From: Pyrocephalus nanus
Lineage: Eukaryota; Chordata; Aves; Passeriformes; Tyrannidae
Assembly (NCBI GenBank): GCA_038380795.1
Contig: CM076263.1
Location: forward strand, 573,001-637,000
Direction: 5' to 3'
DNA length: 64,000 nt
The notes beneath the pieces were generated by a model. It did no database searches and was not told where the DNA came from. It saw only the letters and a list, made by a program, of their open reading frames with translations. Shown in pieces: positions 15,130 through 30,129 of this stretch. The stretch's first letter is position 1. Every line of letters begins with the position of its first letter. Both the position numbers and the translations under genes were made by a program.

Positions 15130-17170
15130 CACCTGAAGCTGCTCTCAAACTTTCTCTCCCTCTCCTCCACTCAGTGCCTCATCTTGACCTCAACAGGTTC
15201 CTTCTCTTGCCAGAAAATGACCTGTAATTGTCTGTGCCTGTGACCCCTCATTACCTCAGATCATCTCCATGTGTTCATTCACTGCCCTGCAGAAAATAAA
15301 CCTCCTTTTGGACCCCCAAAATTTCCCTCTCTGCCCACTCCCCATTACCTCTTTTTGCACCCAAAATAGTCACCCTGTCCCCTAGAGATTCCCTCCTGTT
15401 TAACCCCCAAAGGCTTCCCTACCTGCACACTCCTCATCACTTCTTGCTGACCTCCAAACATTCATTCTCGGCCCTGCAGATTTGCCCGAGGTTGACCCTC
15501 CAAAATTTCTCTCCCTCTCCCCTCCTGACTGCCTCAGTTTATCCCAAAATGTTCCCTCTCTACTGCACATTGACACAGATTGTACCCCCAGTACTGTCCT
15601 GCCCTCTCCACATCTCATCACCTCGTTTACACATGGACATGGCCCTGCACTGCCCTACAAATCACCTCAACTTTACCCTCTAAACTTTCCCCACCTGCCC
15701 ACCACTGATTATCTCAGCTGACCTCATGATGTTCTTTCTCTGCCCTCCAAATAAAACTTTTTTCTAAACCCCCAAAATTTAAACTCTAAATATTTTATTC
15801 TCTCTGCCCTGGATGTTCCCTCAACTTTTACTCCCAAATTCTTCCCTCCCTGCTCACCCCTGACTGTCTCAAAATGCTCCTTCTCTCCCCTAGGGGACAT
15901 TCACATTTACCCTCACAGTTTGCCCTGCCTGTAAACTACCAATTACTTCATTTTTACCTCCAAATATTCGTCCTCTGCCACAGAGACCACCTCAGACTGT
16001 TCCCCCAAAGCTCTTCCCTGTCCACTGCTGATGGCCCCAGTTTACCCCACCATGGACATCCTCTCTGCTCCACATCACCTCACGTTCTACAAACAAAACC
16101 TTTCCCTCCCTGCCCACCACTGACTGCCTCAGTTTACCTCGGAATGCTCATTCTGCCCTCTGCACATGACAGCAAGTTGTACCCCCAACCTTTCCCTTCC
16201 TCTGCATTGCCCATCACCTCTTTGGGACGCCCCCAATTTGCATTCAGAAATCATTTCTGCATCTAATTAATCACCATTTCCAATTTCCCAGTGAGAAGAA
16301 CATGAACTCACCCCCATCCAGGCCTGACAGTCCCTGCAGCCAGAGCTCAGCACACATCCAGAGAGGCAACTCCAGCACCTGAAAGGAAAAGAGAACAATA
16401 AAGTGATTTATTCTGCTTTAAAGTCATTTCAAACTCTTCCAAGCAAAGCAAGGCTTGCTCTTGTGGGTTTACTCTGGGCCAGTTTTCTCTCACCCTCACA
16501 CAGCTGCTGTAGGTTGAGAGAAGGTTTATGCAGACAAAAGAGACCTGACTGGGGAAAATAATATTAGGGTTTATTACTAGTGAGATAAAAACTAAAGAAC
16601 TGTACCTACAACAATAATAACCAGCCACAAGTGCCGTGTATTTACAGCAAACCCCTCCCTGCTTGTCTCAGTCCAGGAGGAGGAGCAGTCTCTGTTCCAT
16701 TTCTGGAGCTCCAGGTCTCCTAAATAACAAATTCAGCTGAAAGGTAAAGAGAACAATAAAGTGATTCCTTCCGGTTTAAAGGAATTTCAAGCCCTTCCAA
16801 GCAAAGCAAGCCTTGCTCTGGTTTCAGGTGGGTGCACAGTGAGCGGTGGGCACAGGGCAGTCATCAATGCCCACAGGGATGGTGCTTTCTGGGGGAAGAG
16901 ACTGATGGCCCAAGTCCGATTGCTGCCCAGGACTGATTTGCACAGGACAAACCCTCTGGCAGGAAGTGCTTTTGTTCTCCCCCAGTCATATTTGTCCTGC
17001 AGATTTCCTCGACTTGGACCCCCAACATCTTCCCTCCCTCTCCCCATCTGATCACCTCGTGTACACCTAAATATGTTCATGATCTATCCTACAGACCACC
17101 TCAAATATGCTCTAAAATTTTCCCACCTGCTCCCCAGTGACCACCTCCTTTTGACCCCCAAATACCCTCA
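15130..17170 (+). repeat. Degenerate pyrimidine-rich satellite-like array, interrupted
   Basis: Loosely repeated words: CTCCCTGCCCACCACTGACT, GCCTCAGTTTACC, CCCCCAAAATTTCCCTC, TGCCCTGCAGATCACCTC. Unit size is about 110-130 bp with strong divergence. The array is interrupted at about 16270-16985 by different sequence, then resumes until about 17165. An old tandem repeat; no coding content. Confidence 0.75.
16381..16830 (+). repeat. Pair of direct repeats of about 80 bp around AATAAAGTGAT
   Basis: 16381-16460 and 16739-16818 share GAACAATAAAGTGATT, then a run ending TTCCAAGCAAAGCAAG and CCTTGCTCT. They lie about 358 bp apart inside the sequence that interrupts the surrounding array. Each carries AATAAA. 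They could be remnants of a retroelement or a local duplication; no reverse-transcriptase frame is present. Confidence 0.7.
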
Positions 17171-17469
17171 CTGGCAGAACCCTTTAGTTGCCCCTCTCCG
17201 GCTCGTGTTGGCCACAGGTCTGGAGCCTGCTGAATTCTCCCTGAGCTGTTTCAAACCCTCACTGCCGCTCATTTCCCCCTCAGACTCACAGTCCTGTCCT
17301 GCTACTTTATGTCACGGGGCAGGGATTTGTCCCAAAGGAGGACCTTGTTGTCCCCAAAAGCCAAACCGACCAATCAGCTGCTGGGCTTCCACCTCGCTCT
17401 GGGGGGTGACCGAGTCTAAAGTCTCCTGCCCAGTGCTGGGCAATACTTGCTGATGACACTGAGGGAACT
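17171..17469. other. Spacer before the right arm
   Basis: About 300 bp of mixed sequence with no recognised feature, between the end of the pyrimidine-rich array and the right inverted-repeat arm. Confidence 0.5.
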
Positions 17470-17699
17470 GAGCCCTCCGAGCCCCTTCCTCCGGAGGGGA
17501 CCCTCATCCCCTGCCCGCCCGCCTCCCCCCGCCCCAAAGACGGCCCCTGGGTTCGGTGCCGGGAACAGAGCCCAAACAGCGCCCGTTCCCGATGCCGATG
17601 CCGCAGGATTGACCCCCGCACCCGCCCGCGCAGCCCCGAGTGTGATGTCGGGACGGGCCGGAGCCCCGGCCGTGTCGGGCGGTGCTTGTGAACTGCAGG

Positions 17700-18180
17700 G
17701 GGGGACCCTCCGAGCGGGCCCGGCCCCGTGTGGGGGATCCAGGGGGGACCCGGGTCCGGCCCCGTGTGGGGGATCCAGGGGGGGACCCGCCGAGCGGGCC
17801 CGGCCCCGTGTGGGGGATCCAGGGGGGGCGCCGGGTCCGGCCCCGTGTGGGGGATCCAGGGGGGACCCTCCGAGCGGGTCCGGCCCCGTGTGGGGGATCC
17901 AGGGGGGGCGCCGGGCCCGGCCCCGTGTGGGGGATCCAGGGGGGGTGCCGGGTCCGGCCCCGTGTGGGGGATCCAGGGGGGACCCGGGCCCGGCCCCGTG
18001 TGGGGGATCCAGGGGGGGTGCCGGGTCCGGCCCCGTGTGGGGGATCCAGGGGGGACCCGGGCCCGGCCCCGTGTGGGGGATCCAGGGGGGGTGCCGGGCC
18101 CGGCCCCGTGTGGGGGATCCAGGGGGGGTGCCGGGTCCGGCCCCGTGTGGGGGATCCAGGGGGGGAGCCGGGTCCGGCCA
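17700..18180 (-). repeat. Expanded GTGTGGGGGATCCAGGGGGG tandem, about 11 copies
   Basis: Units of about 38-48 bp containing CGGCCCCGTGTGGGGGATCC alternate between GGGACCCTCCGAGCGGG and GGGTGCCGGGTC linkers. It is the inverted, amplified equivalent of 9700-9815. Frames of 150-330 residues across it, on both strands, come from the repeat. Confidence 0.93.
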
Positions 18181-18700
18181 TCGCGGCTTTATTAAAGCGG
18201 CGCCCCCAAAGCCGCGGCTGCGGGGACACGGGGACAGGGGGACGAGGAGGGAAACTGAGCGGGGGAATTGAGAGGGAACGGAGGGGGATTTGGGTTGGGC
18301 AGTCGGGAAAGGACAGCGCAGGCAGGAGGGGAGGAAGGAGGGTGGGCTGGGGGGACAGGGACGGAGCGGGTTACGGGGGGCGGGGTGCGTAGCGGGGCGA
18401 GGCAAGGGGAGAGGGAGGACGGGTGAGGGAAAGGAGGAGAATACGGGGGGGGGTCGGGGTGTGCAGGACAGAAAGGAGAGGGCGGAGAGGGAGCCGGGGC
18501 AGGGGGAGCAGGAGGGGTGGAAGAAGGAGGGGAGAACCGGGGAGCGCAGGGGGCGCGGAGCGGCTCGGGGGCAAAGAGGGAGTTAAGGTGGAAGGACAGG
18601 AGGGGAGGAAGGAGAGGTGCAGAGGGGTAAAGGTGGGTGGGCGAGGCCGCAGCGCTTACCTGGACCCCATCCTGCGGACCCCCACTCGGCTCAGAGCTCC

Positions 18701-18711
18701 AAAATGGCGGC
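18701..18711 (+). promoter_or_regulatory. YY1 motif in CpG-rich block, right arm
   Basis: AAAATGGCGGC matches the YY1 core consensus and is preceded by TCAGAGCTCC. The site is conserved at the equivalent place in the left arm (8647-8657, one base different). Promoter activity is an inference only. Confidence 0.45.
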
Positions 18712-18744
18712 CGCGGCCCCTCAGGGGGGGTTTAAATCACCTCG

Positions 18745-18935
18745 GGCCCGCCCCTCACACCTGTGCTGGCCACGCCCCGCCCCTCACACCTGTGCTGGCC
18801 ACGCCCCGCCCCTCACACCTGTGCTGGCCACGCCCCGCCCCTCACACCTGTGCTGGCCACGCCCCGCCCCTCACACCTGTGCTGGCCACGCCCCGCCCCT
18901 CACACCTGTGCTGGCCACGCCCCGCCCCTCTCACC
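18745..18935 (+). repeat. 29-bp tandem repeat, about 6-7 copies
   Basis: Consecutive copies of CCCCTCACACCTGTGCTGGC plus CACGCCCCG, nearly identical. Each holds an E-box (CACCTG) and a GC-box-like CACGCCCCGCCC. Two diverged copies in inverse orientation are at 8560-8610. Confidence 0.95.
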
Positions 18936-18950
18936 ACGCCCCCCCCCCCG

Positions 18951-20869
18951 CCTCGCTCCGCCCCCCTGGGAGGGCCCGGCCGGTCCCGCAGCCCCGGGCT
19001 GGAAATAACGGGATAGAAACTTTGGAGTGCAGCTGGAAAGAAACATCTCTGGCTCCTGGAAATCCCCGCTTCCCACAGAGAGAAAAACCTTCCTTCAGAA
19101 GCATCCTCGGCGCCTGTTGCGCCTCGGGGATGCTGAATCAGCATGGACACGGGGAGCAGCTGGGAACCACGACCCCTCTGGCTGGGGACCAGGACAGCGC
19201 CCGCAGGATGGACAGGCTTTCCCCCCGTTCAACAGCAAGCACTACACTGATGCTGCCCAAAGCACCCCAAATCCTTTCCCAGTGCCAGCAGTGTCATTCC
19301 TGGAAAACGGATCTCCTCTTTTATGCGGATGCTGCTGGCACTTGGGAATGTTGGCACACTGCGTTTGTGGAACAGCACAGACAGCGATTCCCAGTGCTGA
19401 CCCCCCAGAGCTCCCAGTATCAACCTGTCCTTGTCCTGATCCCTCTGAGCACACCTGGAACACACCTGGAACCTTGGCTGGTTCCTGGCAAACCTGGCAT
19501 TGAACTGGCAGCTCTGCATGGGAATATCTGGGAATATCAGTGTCCCACATGAGGCCTCTTCTGCCTCCTCCGAGGGAGGAGGACGCAGTGAGTGCCCAGT
19601 GCTGACCCTTCCCACGTGCCAGGAAAATTGTCCAGTGGCTCCCCTGGAATTACCCCAGCTCTTCCCTCCGAAATGCCACCTCTGTCCCCTCTACAGCACC
19701 CCCCATTTTACCACAAGAACAGCTGAGTCCCCTTTTCGGTGTTACAGGGTTTTCAGTGTTACAATTCCAGCCTTCTCCTGAGAGCAAGCTGTGAACAGCA
19801 GTGAAAGCAGCACTGCCTTGGCTGTGATCAGCGTAAATGTCTAACTAGAACTGCCTCTGCCCAGCGCTGGGCAGCCACCCGCCCGCAGGTGACGCTGCAG
19901 CAGCTCTTTAGCAGCGAACAGCTCTGTTTGCAGCTCCTTCCCATCCTGGCACAGGCAAAAATCCCCCTCTATCCATCTCAATTCCTCTCCTTTCTCCAGC
20001 TTGCTGCACGAACAACCACCACACCGGCCCACGGGTCCAGCTGCCCAGGAATCCCACTCGTAAATAACCATCTCATTCATGCTTTGCAAATGGTTTCTGA
20101 TGGGAGGGGACTTACAGGTGCTTGAACCCCCCGTCTGGGATCATTTTCCAGGGGAAGGAGTTATGTCCCTTTGTTCTGAGCCTGCCACCTCGGAGCTTTT
20201 ACCTAGCACAGCTTTATCCCTGCTCCTCAGACCCCTCCACCCTGTGCATCCAGCCCGGGGGGGTTTGGGCTTCCCTCTCTCCTCTGCTCTGGAAAACTGG
20301 GAGAGCAACAATCTACCCACTCACTCACATCCCAGAGGGCTGAAATGCCCGTCCCCTCTTCCCAGGGCCAAGCTCTTGTGTGCCTCAGCATCTCCAGCGC
20401 TGAAAATCTGAATTTCCAGCTTTTCTTTCATGCCACCTCTCACTCTGCATAAACCCACCATCATTTACACTCCCACGTCACACCAGCACCAGAAACCACC
20501 AAGGGTTGGTCACAGCCAGCCAAGAGGAAACACTCCCTGTTCAAACACCTCCAGGACAGGGATCCCAATGATCAATAATCTCCTGATGATTACTATTGAA
20601 TATTCTTCCCCTTTTTGATCCAGGGCCTCACGCAAACTTAATTTATTCTTGCCCAAATGCATCTGCACACCCAACATTTCCTGCCATTAACATGACAGAT
20701 TGGTCTCCAAGCCTCCAATGCACTACAAAATAAACTTATTATATATTCATTCCAAATACATCCCGCTCTAATTCTGTTATTTGACTCTTTGCTGATATAG
20801 CATGGCTGGAAATGATTGACAGATGTTTCACCCGGCCTCTGGGATATTTCCAAAAACTCTGGGATCCCC
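18951..20869. other. Intergenic, no gene recognised
   Basis: Mixed sequence. 19340-19420 shares a short direct similarity with 14850-14925. No conserved coding frame, RNA gene or clear transposon seen. Confidence 0.5.
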
Positions 20870-21010
20870 AGGACAAGACAGACAGGGACCTCCTAGAGCA
20901 GAGCAGGCCACGAAGGTGACCCCAGAGCTGGATCACTCCCTGGATCCTCAGAACAGCTCTCAAACGAGGAGAGGCTGAGGCAGTTCAGGCTGTTCAGGAG
21001 AGAAGGCTCA
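20870..21010 (+). mobile_element. CR1 LINE fragment (diverged)
   Basis: Reads like the distal part of avian CR1 in sense orientation: GGACCTCCTAGAGCAGAGCA, GGCCACGAAGGTG, AGAGGCTGAGGCAGTTCAGG, CTGTTCAGGAGAGAAGGCTC. In CR1 these words precede the 3' end. Truncated at both ends and old; no open frame. Confidence 0.7.
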
Positions 21011-25572
<4,562 letters not shown>

Positions 25573-25743
25573 GGGGTCCCTTGGCAGTGCCACCCTCAGC
25601 CCTGGGCACAGACCACGAGGACCCCCCAGCAGTGCCACCCTCAGCCCCAGGGTCTGGGGACAGACAGAATCCAGGCCACTAAAACCTCCTCAAGCTGCCA
25701 GACGAGGATTTAAAGGAGTTTTTTTAATTGCAAACACGAGAGC

Positions 25744-25865
25744 TGAATAAAGTTGAACAAAGTTGAACAAAGTTGAACAAAGTTGAACAAAGTTGAACAG
25801 AGCTGAACAAAGTTGAACAAAGTTGAACAAAGTTGAACAAAGTTGAACAGAGTTGAACAAAGTTG
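25744..25865 (+). repeat. 10-bp tandem repeat GTTGAACAAA, about 12 copies
   Basis: Uninterrupted decamers GTTGAACAAA with a few G-for-A variants (GTTGAACAGA, GCTGAACAAA). It follows the hexamer array with about 170 bp of spacer. Confidence 0.96.
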
Positions 25866-26182
25866 CAGCCGAGCCCCCACGCTGGGCCCCGAGCCATGGT
25901 TCAGCTCAGGGGGCACTGATGGGGCTGGGGGTGCCCCCCAAACCCACCCCAGGGCACCCCCAGCTGTGTCTGCACAGCTGGGGCACTGCTGACCACAGCT
26001 CTGCTCTGTCCAAATGCCCAAATTCTGCCCACGGGTGTTTTGCTGCTGCACTGTCAGCCAGACCCGGCTGTCCCCGTCCCACATCAACCCCCAGCCCGGC
26101 TGTTCCCTGTGGGATGGGGCAGGGGGTGCTGGTGACGGGAAATGGCAGGACTGATGTAACGAGCTGATGATTGGGAAACTGC

Positions 26183-26313
26183 AAATCGATGCCCTGCAGA
26201 AATCAGAAGAGATCACGGCTTCCAGGTTAAAGCCCTTTGCTCCCCTTTCTGCTGCCCTGAGTTAATCTTTCTCCATCCAGCAGTTGGAGCGAGCAGCACA
26301 GATAATCTTTAAC
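26183..26313 (+). promoter_or_regulatory. Cluster of liver-factor-like sites, candidate miR-122 enhancer or promoter
   Basis: Within 130 bp: AAATCGAT at 26183 (ONECUT/HNF6-like); AGCCCTTTGCTCC at 26231, read on minus as GGAGCAAAGGGCT (HNF4 DR1-like, CAAAG core); GTTAATC at 26261 (HNF1 half site); and GATAATCTTTAAC at 26301-26313 (11 of 13 against GTTAATNATTAAC). Mammalian miR-122 is driven by HNF4A, HNF1, FOXA, C/EBP and HNF6. The match in type and distance (3.7 kb upstream) is suggestive, not proof. Confidence 0.4.
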
Positions 26314-28174
26314 CACTGGCCATGGGCTGGCAAGGGTCACAGCCCTTCCCTGAGGGGAGCTGAGCTGGCCCAGCACCCACAGCCCTCACCCCTGCCCATG
26401 AGATCGGGGTACAGCACCGGTAAATGTGCCCTAATCCGGGGTGAATTGCTGAACACCAGCTCCTTCCACCCTGAGCTCACAAGTTCCTGGGGCAACCTCC
26501 CCTCCAAAGTCATCCCAGAGCCACTGATGTTACCAAAGCCAGGGGATAAATTCAGTTCTGCTCGAGGAGCTGTCTCATTTTCCTCCCCAAAAAGGTTCTG
26601 GCCTAAATCTTTGCCCCGGAATTTTAAAGCAAGGCAGCCTTGCCCACGGCCATGGCACTGGGACGGGATTTTCCGTGGATGCAGCGGTTGAAGGGCATTG
26701 ATTCTGTGCTGGAGCAGAGCCAGGAAGACACCCAGGCTGTCCCCTGTGAGTGGCCATCAGTGCAGCATCTCTGGGGCTGCAATCCAGGCCAGGAGAGCTG
26801 GTCCATGGGGGATGCAGAGGCTGCAGGGTTGGGGTCCCCCCTGGGCTGTTCCTCTGGAAGCATTTTTGTCTCCAGCTGCAAAACCAACCTTACCCTGAGG
26901 GAGCTGGACATTGGGAGGCCTCAGGCATCCAAATGAGGGAGAAAAAGCTCTCCCCAACCCACCCACCTGTCCCCACTGCACAGCAGGATCCTCCTCTGTG
27001 TCCTTTTGCTTTGCACAGAAAGTTCAGATTATTCTGATTTCAGTGGAAAAAAAAGAGAACGAGAAGAGAGTCAGGTCCTGGAACAGAACCCTGAGCTGGG
27101 AGTCTCAGCTTGCAGTGCCCCTGGAAATCTGAATAAACACCACAACTGGGGGTGACAGCCCCTTGGAGAGGCTTTCTAGGTGGGCTTTTTGAACAGGCAA
27201 TTATTCACCAGCAGAATTCCCCAGCTCCCAAACCTGGGGACAGAGTAAACCAAGTCCCCTCCCGGAGCACAAAACATTTCTGACCGAAGGATTTTCATGA
27301 CTCAGGATTTGCAGAGCCAAACCACAGCTCCTTCCTGCCTGTTGGACCTTCCCAGGGTGGAAAATTCCCTAACACAGCCCGCTTTTTGCCCCTGGGGTAA
27401 ATTATTCCTTCGGGTTGGGAGCTGCTCTGTCCCTGCTTCCACCCAAAGAGCCATCATCCCTCAGACACGTGTGCTGCATTATCTGTCCCCGTGTCCCTGT
27501 GTCACCTCCAGCCACGTTTCAACAAACCAGCTCCTTTTTCTTTTTTCTTTTTCTTTTTTTCTTTTTTTTTTTCCCCAGGAATTTCCAAACTCTGGCATTT
27601 CCATGGCACAGAGCTGGGCCCAGAGCGATCTGCAGCAGTGCTGGATGTTGCAAGGCAGCTCCTTTTCAGCTGCTGGCTGGACACACCAGTAAAATCAGCA
27701 AAGCCACCTGGCTCCTCACTTTTGTGAAGTATAATATCGAAAACTTTACTTCTTAAAACCCCAAACTGAGTCCAGACTGTTCTAAAAGATTCTAATGGAA
27801 CAGGAGCAGGGTGATGGAAGTAAGCAAGGAAATAGCCTGTAGAAATGGGACAGGCCTTTTGACAGCTCTGAAAAACTCCTGGGCAGAGCAGACACCACAT
27901 CAACATTAAAAAAAAAGAGAGAGAAAAGATTGGCAAGTGGCAGCAGCGAAGGTGAGACGAGCGCTGGGAGCTGAGGAAGCCACCAAATCAGTCCTGCTGG
28001 TTGTTAACAGGCAGCTCTTCATCTCAGGTTCAGCAAAACCCCCCTGTATTTTGCATTTTCCCTTCCCCACGGGTGAAGGAGCAGAGAAAAGCGAGGCCCC
28101 AGAGCTGTTTGTTCCACTCCTGCCTGCCTCGAGGTGACCGTGGCCGGGCTCAGCCAGGGCCATCTCCCTCCCCC

Positions 28175-28226
28175 GGATCGATATTTCACTAGGACTTATC
28201 AGAGCTTTTTTTGGGTGGTTGTTTAC
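28175..28226 (+). promoter_or_regulatory. ONECUT- and FOXA-like sites upstream of miR-122
   Basis: GGATCGATATTT (ONECUT/HNF6-like, from 28175) and TGTTTAC (exact FOXA core, 28220-28226) lie 45 bp apart, followed by ACTTTATAG. An HNF1-like GTTATTAACC lies at about 28471. They are 1.6-1.8 kb upstream of the hairpin. Short motifs like these occur by chance, so this rests on context. Confidence 0.3.
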
Positions 28227-29424
28227 TTTATAGACCTGGGGATCCCATAAAGGGAGAGGGAAAGTTGGGCAGTGGCACCAGAGGTTTGCAGGAGCTGAGC
28301 AGTGCTGGGAACCCCGAGAGGAATCCACGACAGCGACGATCCCGACACGCTGACAGGAGAATCTCAGCTCTGCCCAGCCCTGCCAGCGCTGCTGAGGATC
28401 CTCTGGCTGTTCTCTCTGATGGTAAGTGCCTTCCTGAGCTCAGTTTGGGTGAGGAGAAGGAAATGCTGAGAGTTATTAACCAGCTGAACCGGTGCAGGTG
28501 GATTTGGAACGCCGAGTTTTGGGCACGGTGAAATATCCACCCATCTGTGCCACTGAACGGGAGCCAGGCATCTCTGCCTGCACCTCTCAGGGCAGCACAA
28601 AGCACCCTGAGGGGTTATTGGTTAAAAAAAACCCAAAAATGGGTGGTGGGGAAGCTGACAGACTCTGTGGGAAACAGGAATTCTTCCCTGGGTATGGGGA
28701 TAGGGCAGGTTCTGTGATCCACCCCAAAAAACCCTCTTGAAAACTCCCTTGCTCTTCAGAATGATCCTCTCAATTGACACAATCCCATCATATCCTTTAC
28801 ACAGCTGTCCAGCAAAACCCAAGCAAAAAAAAAGGGCTTCTTTTTCTCTTTGCTTTCTCCCTGTACTGCCCTAAACTTTCCCATGGTTTTGGGATTCTTT
28901 TTTTTGCCATCTGCCTGTTCTGTGTGTGGGTTCAAACACTCAGCCTCAGGCTCCCAGCACAGACACAACCAGGATTTGGGGGCCCTGTGTGAAATGGGGA
29001 GCCCAGGGGAGGAGTTTTCATAGGATGGGCCCTTGGAGAGGTTCAACTTTCCTAACACTGAGTTCCTAAAACACAGCCAGACCCACAAGTCCATTGGACA
29101 GTCTGGCTTTATTCCACATGGGGAGCAAATTCTCCCCAGGCTGTAAAATGGGAATTTTAAGGGGGACAGCTGGAAGGCTTTGCAGCAAAACATCCCAACC
29201 TCACCACCCAGCACAAAACCACCAGGGGCTTCCAACCAGGAAAAATCAGAAAGTTCAGATTTCAGCAGCTCCCAAAACCAAAGGTTCTCCCACTGACTCC
29301 AGCCCTGGATCCCAACCTCCTCCCTCCCCTGCCTCGTGCCTGGGGGCTGCTGCACCTGAAAACAAGGAGATGAAAATCAAATCCTCCTCTGCCAGGGGGA
29401 TTCCTCGGCTCTGACACAGCCATG

Positions 29425-29722
29425 AAAGGCTGGTGATGATTCTGAGCTGGCTCCATCAGAATCTGGTGCTGATTCTGAGCTGGCTCCATAAAAATCTGGT
29501 GATGATTCTGAGCTGGCTCCATAAAAATCTGGTGCTGATTCTGAGCTGGCTCCATCAGAATCTGGTGCTGATTCTGAGCTGGCTCCATCAGAATCTGGTG
29601 CTGATTCTGAGCTGGCTCCATCAGAATCTGGTGCTGATTCTGAGCTGGCTCCATAAAAATCTGGTGATGATTCTGAGCTGGTTCCATAAAAATCTGGTGC
29701 TGATTCTGAGCTGGCTCCATCA
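29425..29722 (+). repeat. 33-bp tandem repeat, about 9 copies, just upstream of miR-122
   Basis: Unit CTGAGCTGGCTCCATCAGAA plus TCTGGTGCTGATT, with ATAAAAA/ATCAGAA and GATG/GCTG variants that alternate. The frame stays open on both strands because 33 is a multiple of three. It ends about 270 bp before the hairpin, so it may be part of the primary transcript. Confidence 0.95.
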
Positions 29723-29984
29723 CCAAGGGGAAGGCCCAACCCTTCCTTCAGGAATTTGTGTCCCCTCCATCTCTACAGCTGGCTGAGGCAAACTATTCAC
29801 CTCCAAGCGATCTGGAACCCCTTCCTTGTCAGAACCCCCACGTGTCCTGTGTAAATATTCACAAACACGGTCTCATCTCTGTTTTGCAGATCTTTGAGCC
29901 CCCCCTGGCTGAAATGTGGCTGAAATGTGGCTGAAATGTGGCTGAAATCTGCCCGAAATCTGCCCCCCCAGCCCCTCCCAGCTC

Positions 29985-30080
29985 AGCAGCTGCTCCCGGA
30001 GCTGTGGAGTGTGACAATGGTGTTTGTGTCCAGGCTATCAAACGCCATTATCACACTAAATAGCTCCTGGCAGGCCAGGC
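29985..30080 (+). ncRNA. MIR122: miR-122 precursor hairpin
   Basis: Liver-enriched microRNA; in vertebrates it is the dominant hepatocyte miRNA and regulates lipid metabolism and differentiation genes. The 5p mature sequence occupies 30005-30026 (begins TGGAGTGTGACAATGG, seed GGAGUGU) and the 3p strand 30041-30062 (begins AACGCCATTATCAC). The arms pair through GAGCT at 29999-30003 and AGCTC at 30062-30066, with a short loop TGTCCAGGCTATC. As I recall the human precursor, both mature arms are identical and only the loop and base differ. Position between NEDD4L and ALPK2, same strand as NEDD4L, matches the mammalian locus. The antisense strand could also fold (human miR-3591), not assessable here. 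Confidence 0.97.
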
Positions 30081-30129
30081 ATCGGCTGGGGAAGGGCTGG
30101 GACTGCCGTGTTGATGGAGGAACAGCAGG

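Larger units (their letters stand above)
17470..18950 (-). repeat. Right arm of the large imperfect inverted repeat
   Basis: Reverse-orientation counterpart of 8546-10020 with the same module order. 17476-17700 gives, on the minus strand, the same 45-residue frame as 9888 onward (MRGSILRHRHRERALF). Next come the BamHI-site-containing tandem (17700-18180), TTTATTAAAGCGGCGCCCCC (about 18188), a purine-rich tract (18240-18640) and the CpG/YY1 block. The arm ends in a 29-bp repeat. The loop between arms is about 7.45 kb. Confidence 0.9.
25866..29424 (+). other. Intergenic; possible miR-122 primary transcript and promoter
   Basis: No protein gene recognised. In mammals the primary miR-122 transcript starts several kilobases upstream of the hairpin, so its promoter and first exon should lie here or further left. 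Clusters of liver-factor-like motifs at 26.18-26.31 and 28.17-28.23 kb are listed separately. A T-rich run lies at 27533-27573. Confidence 0.45.

Noticed and set aside
12301..15136. Frames of 370-605 residues on both strands
   Set aside because: The repeat part has no stops because of GC content; the non-repeat tails resemble no known protein and overlap each other on opposite strands.
17416..18405. Possible collagen-like or proline-rich gene in the right arm
   Set aside because: Gly/Pro-rich frames arise from the BamHI-site tandem; all phases are open.
29425..29722. CRISPR-like array of repeats and spacers
   Set aside because: Units are contiguous with variable positions inside the repeat, no unique spacers, and the context is a vertebrate genome.
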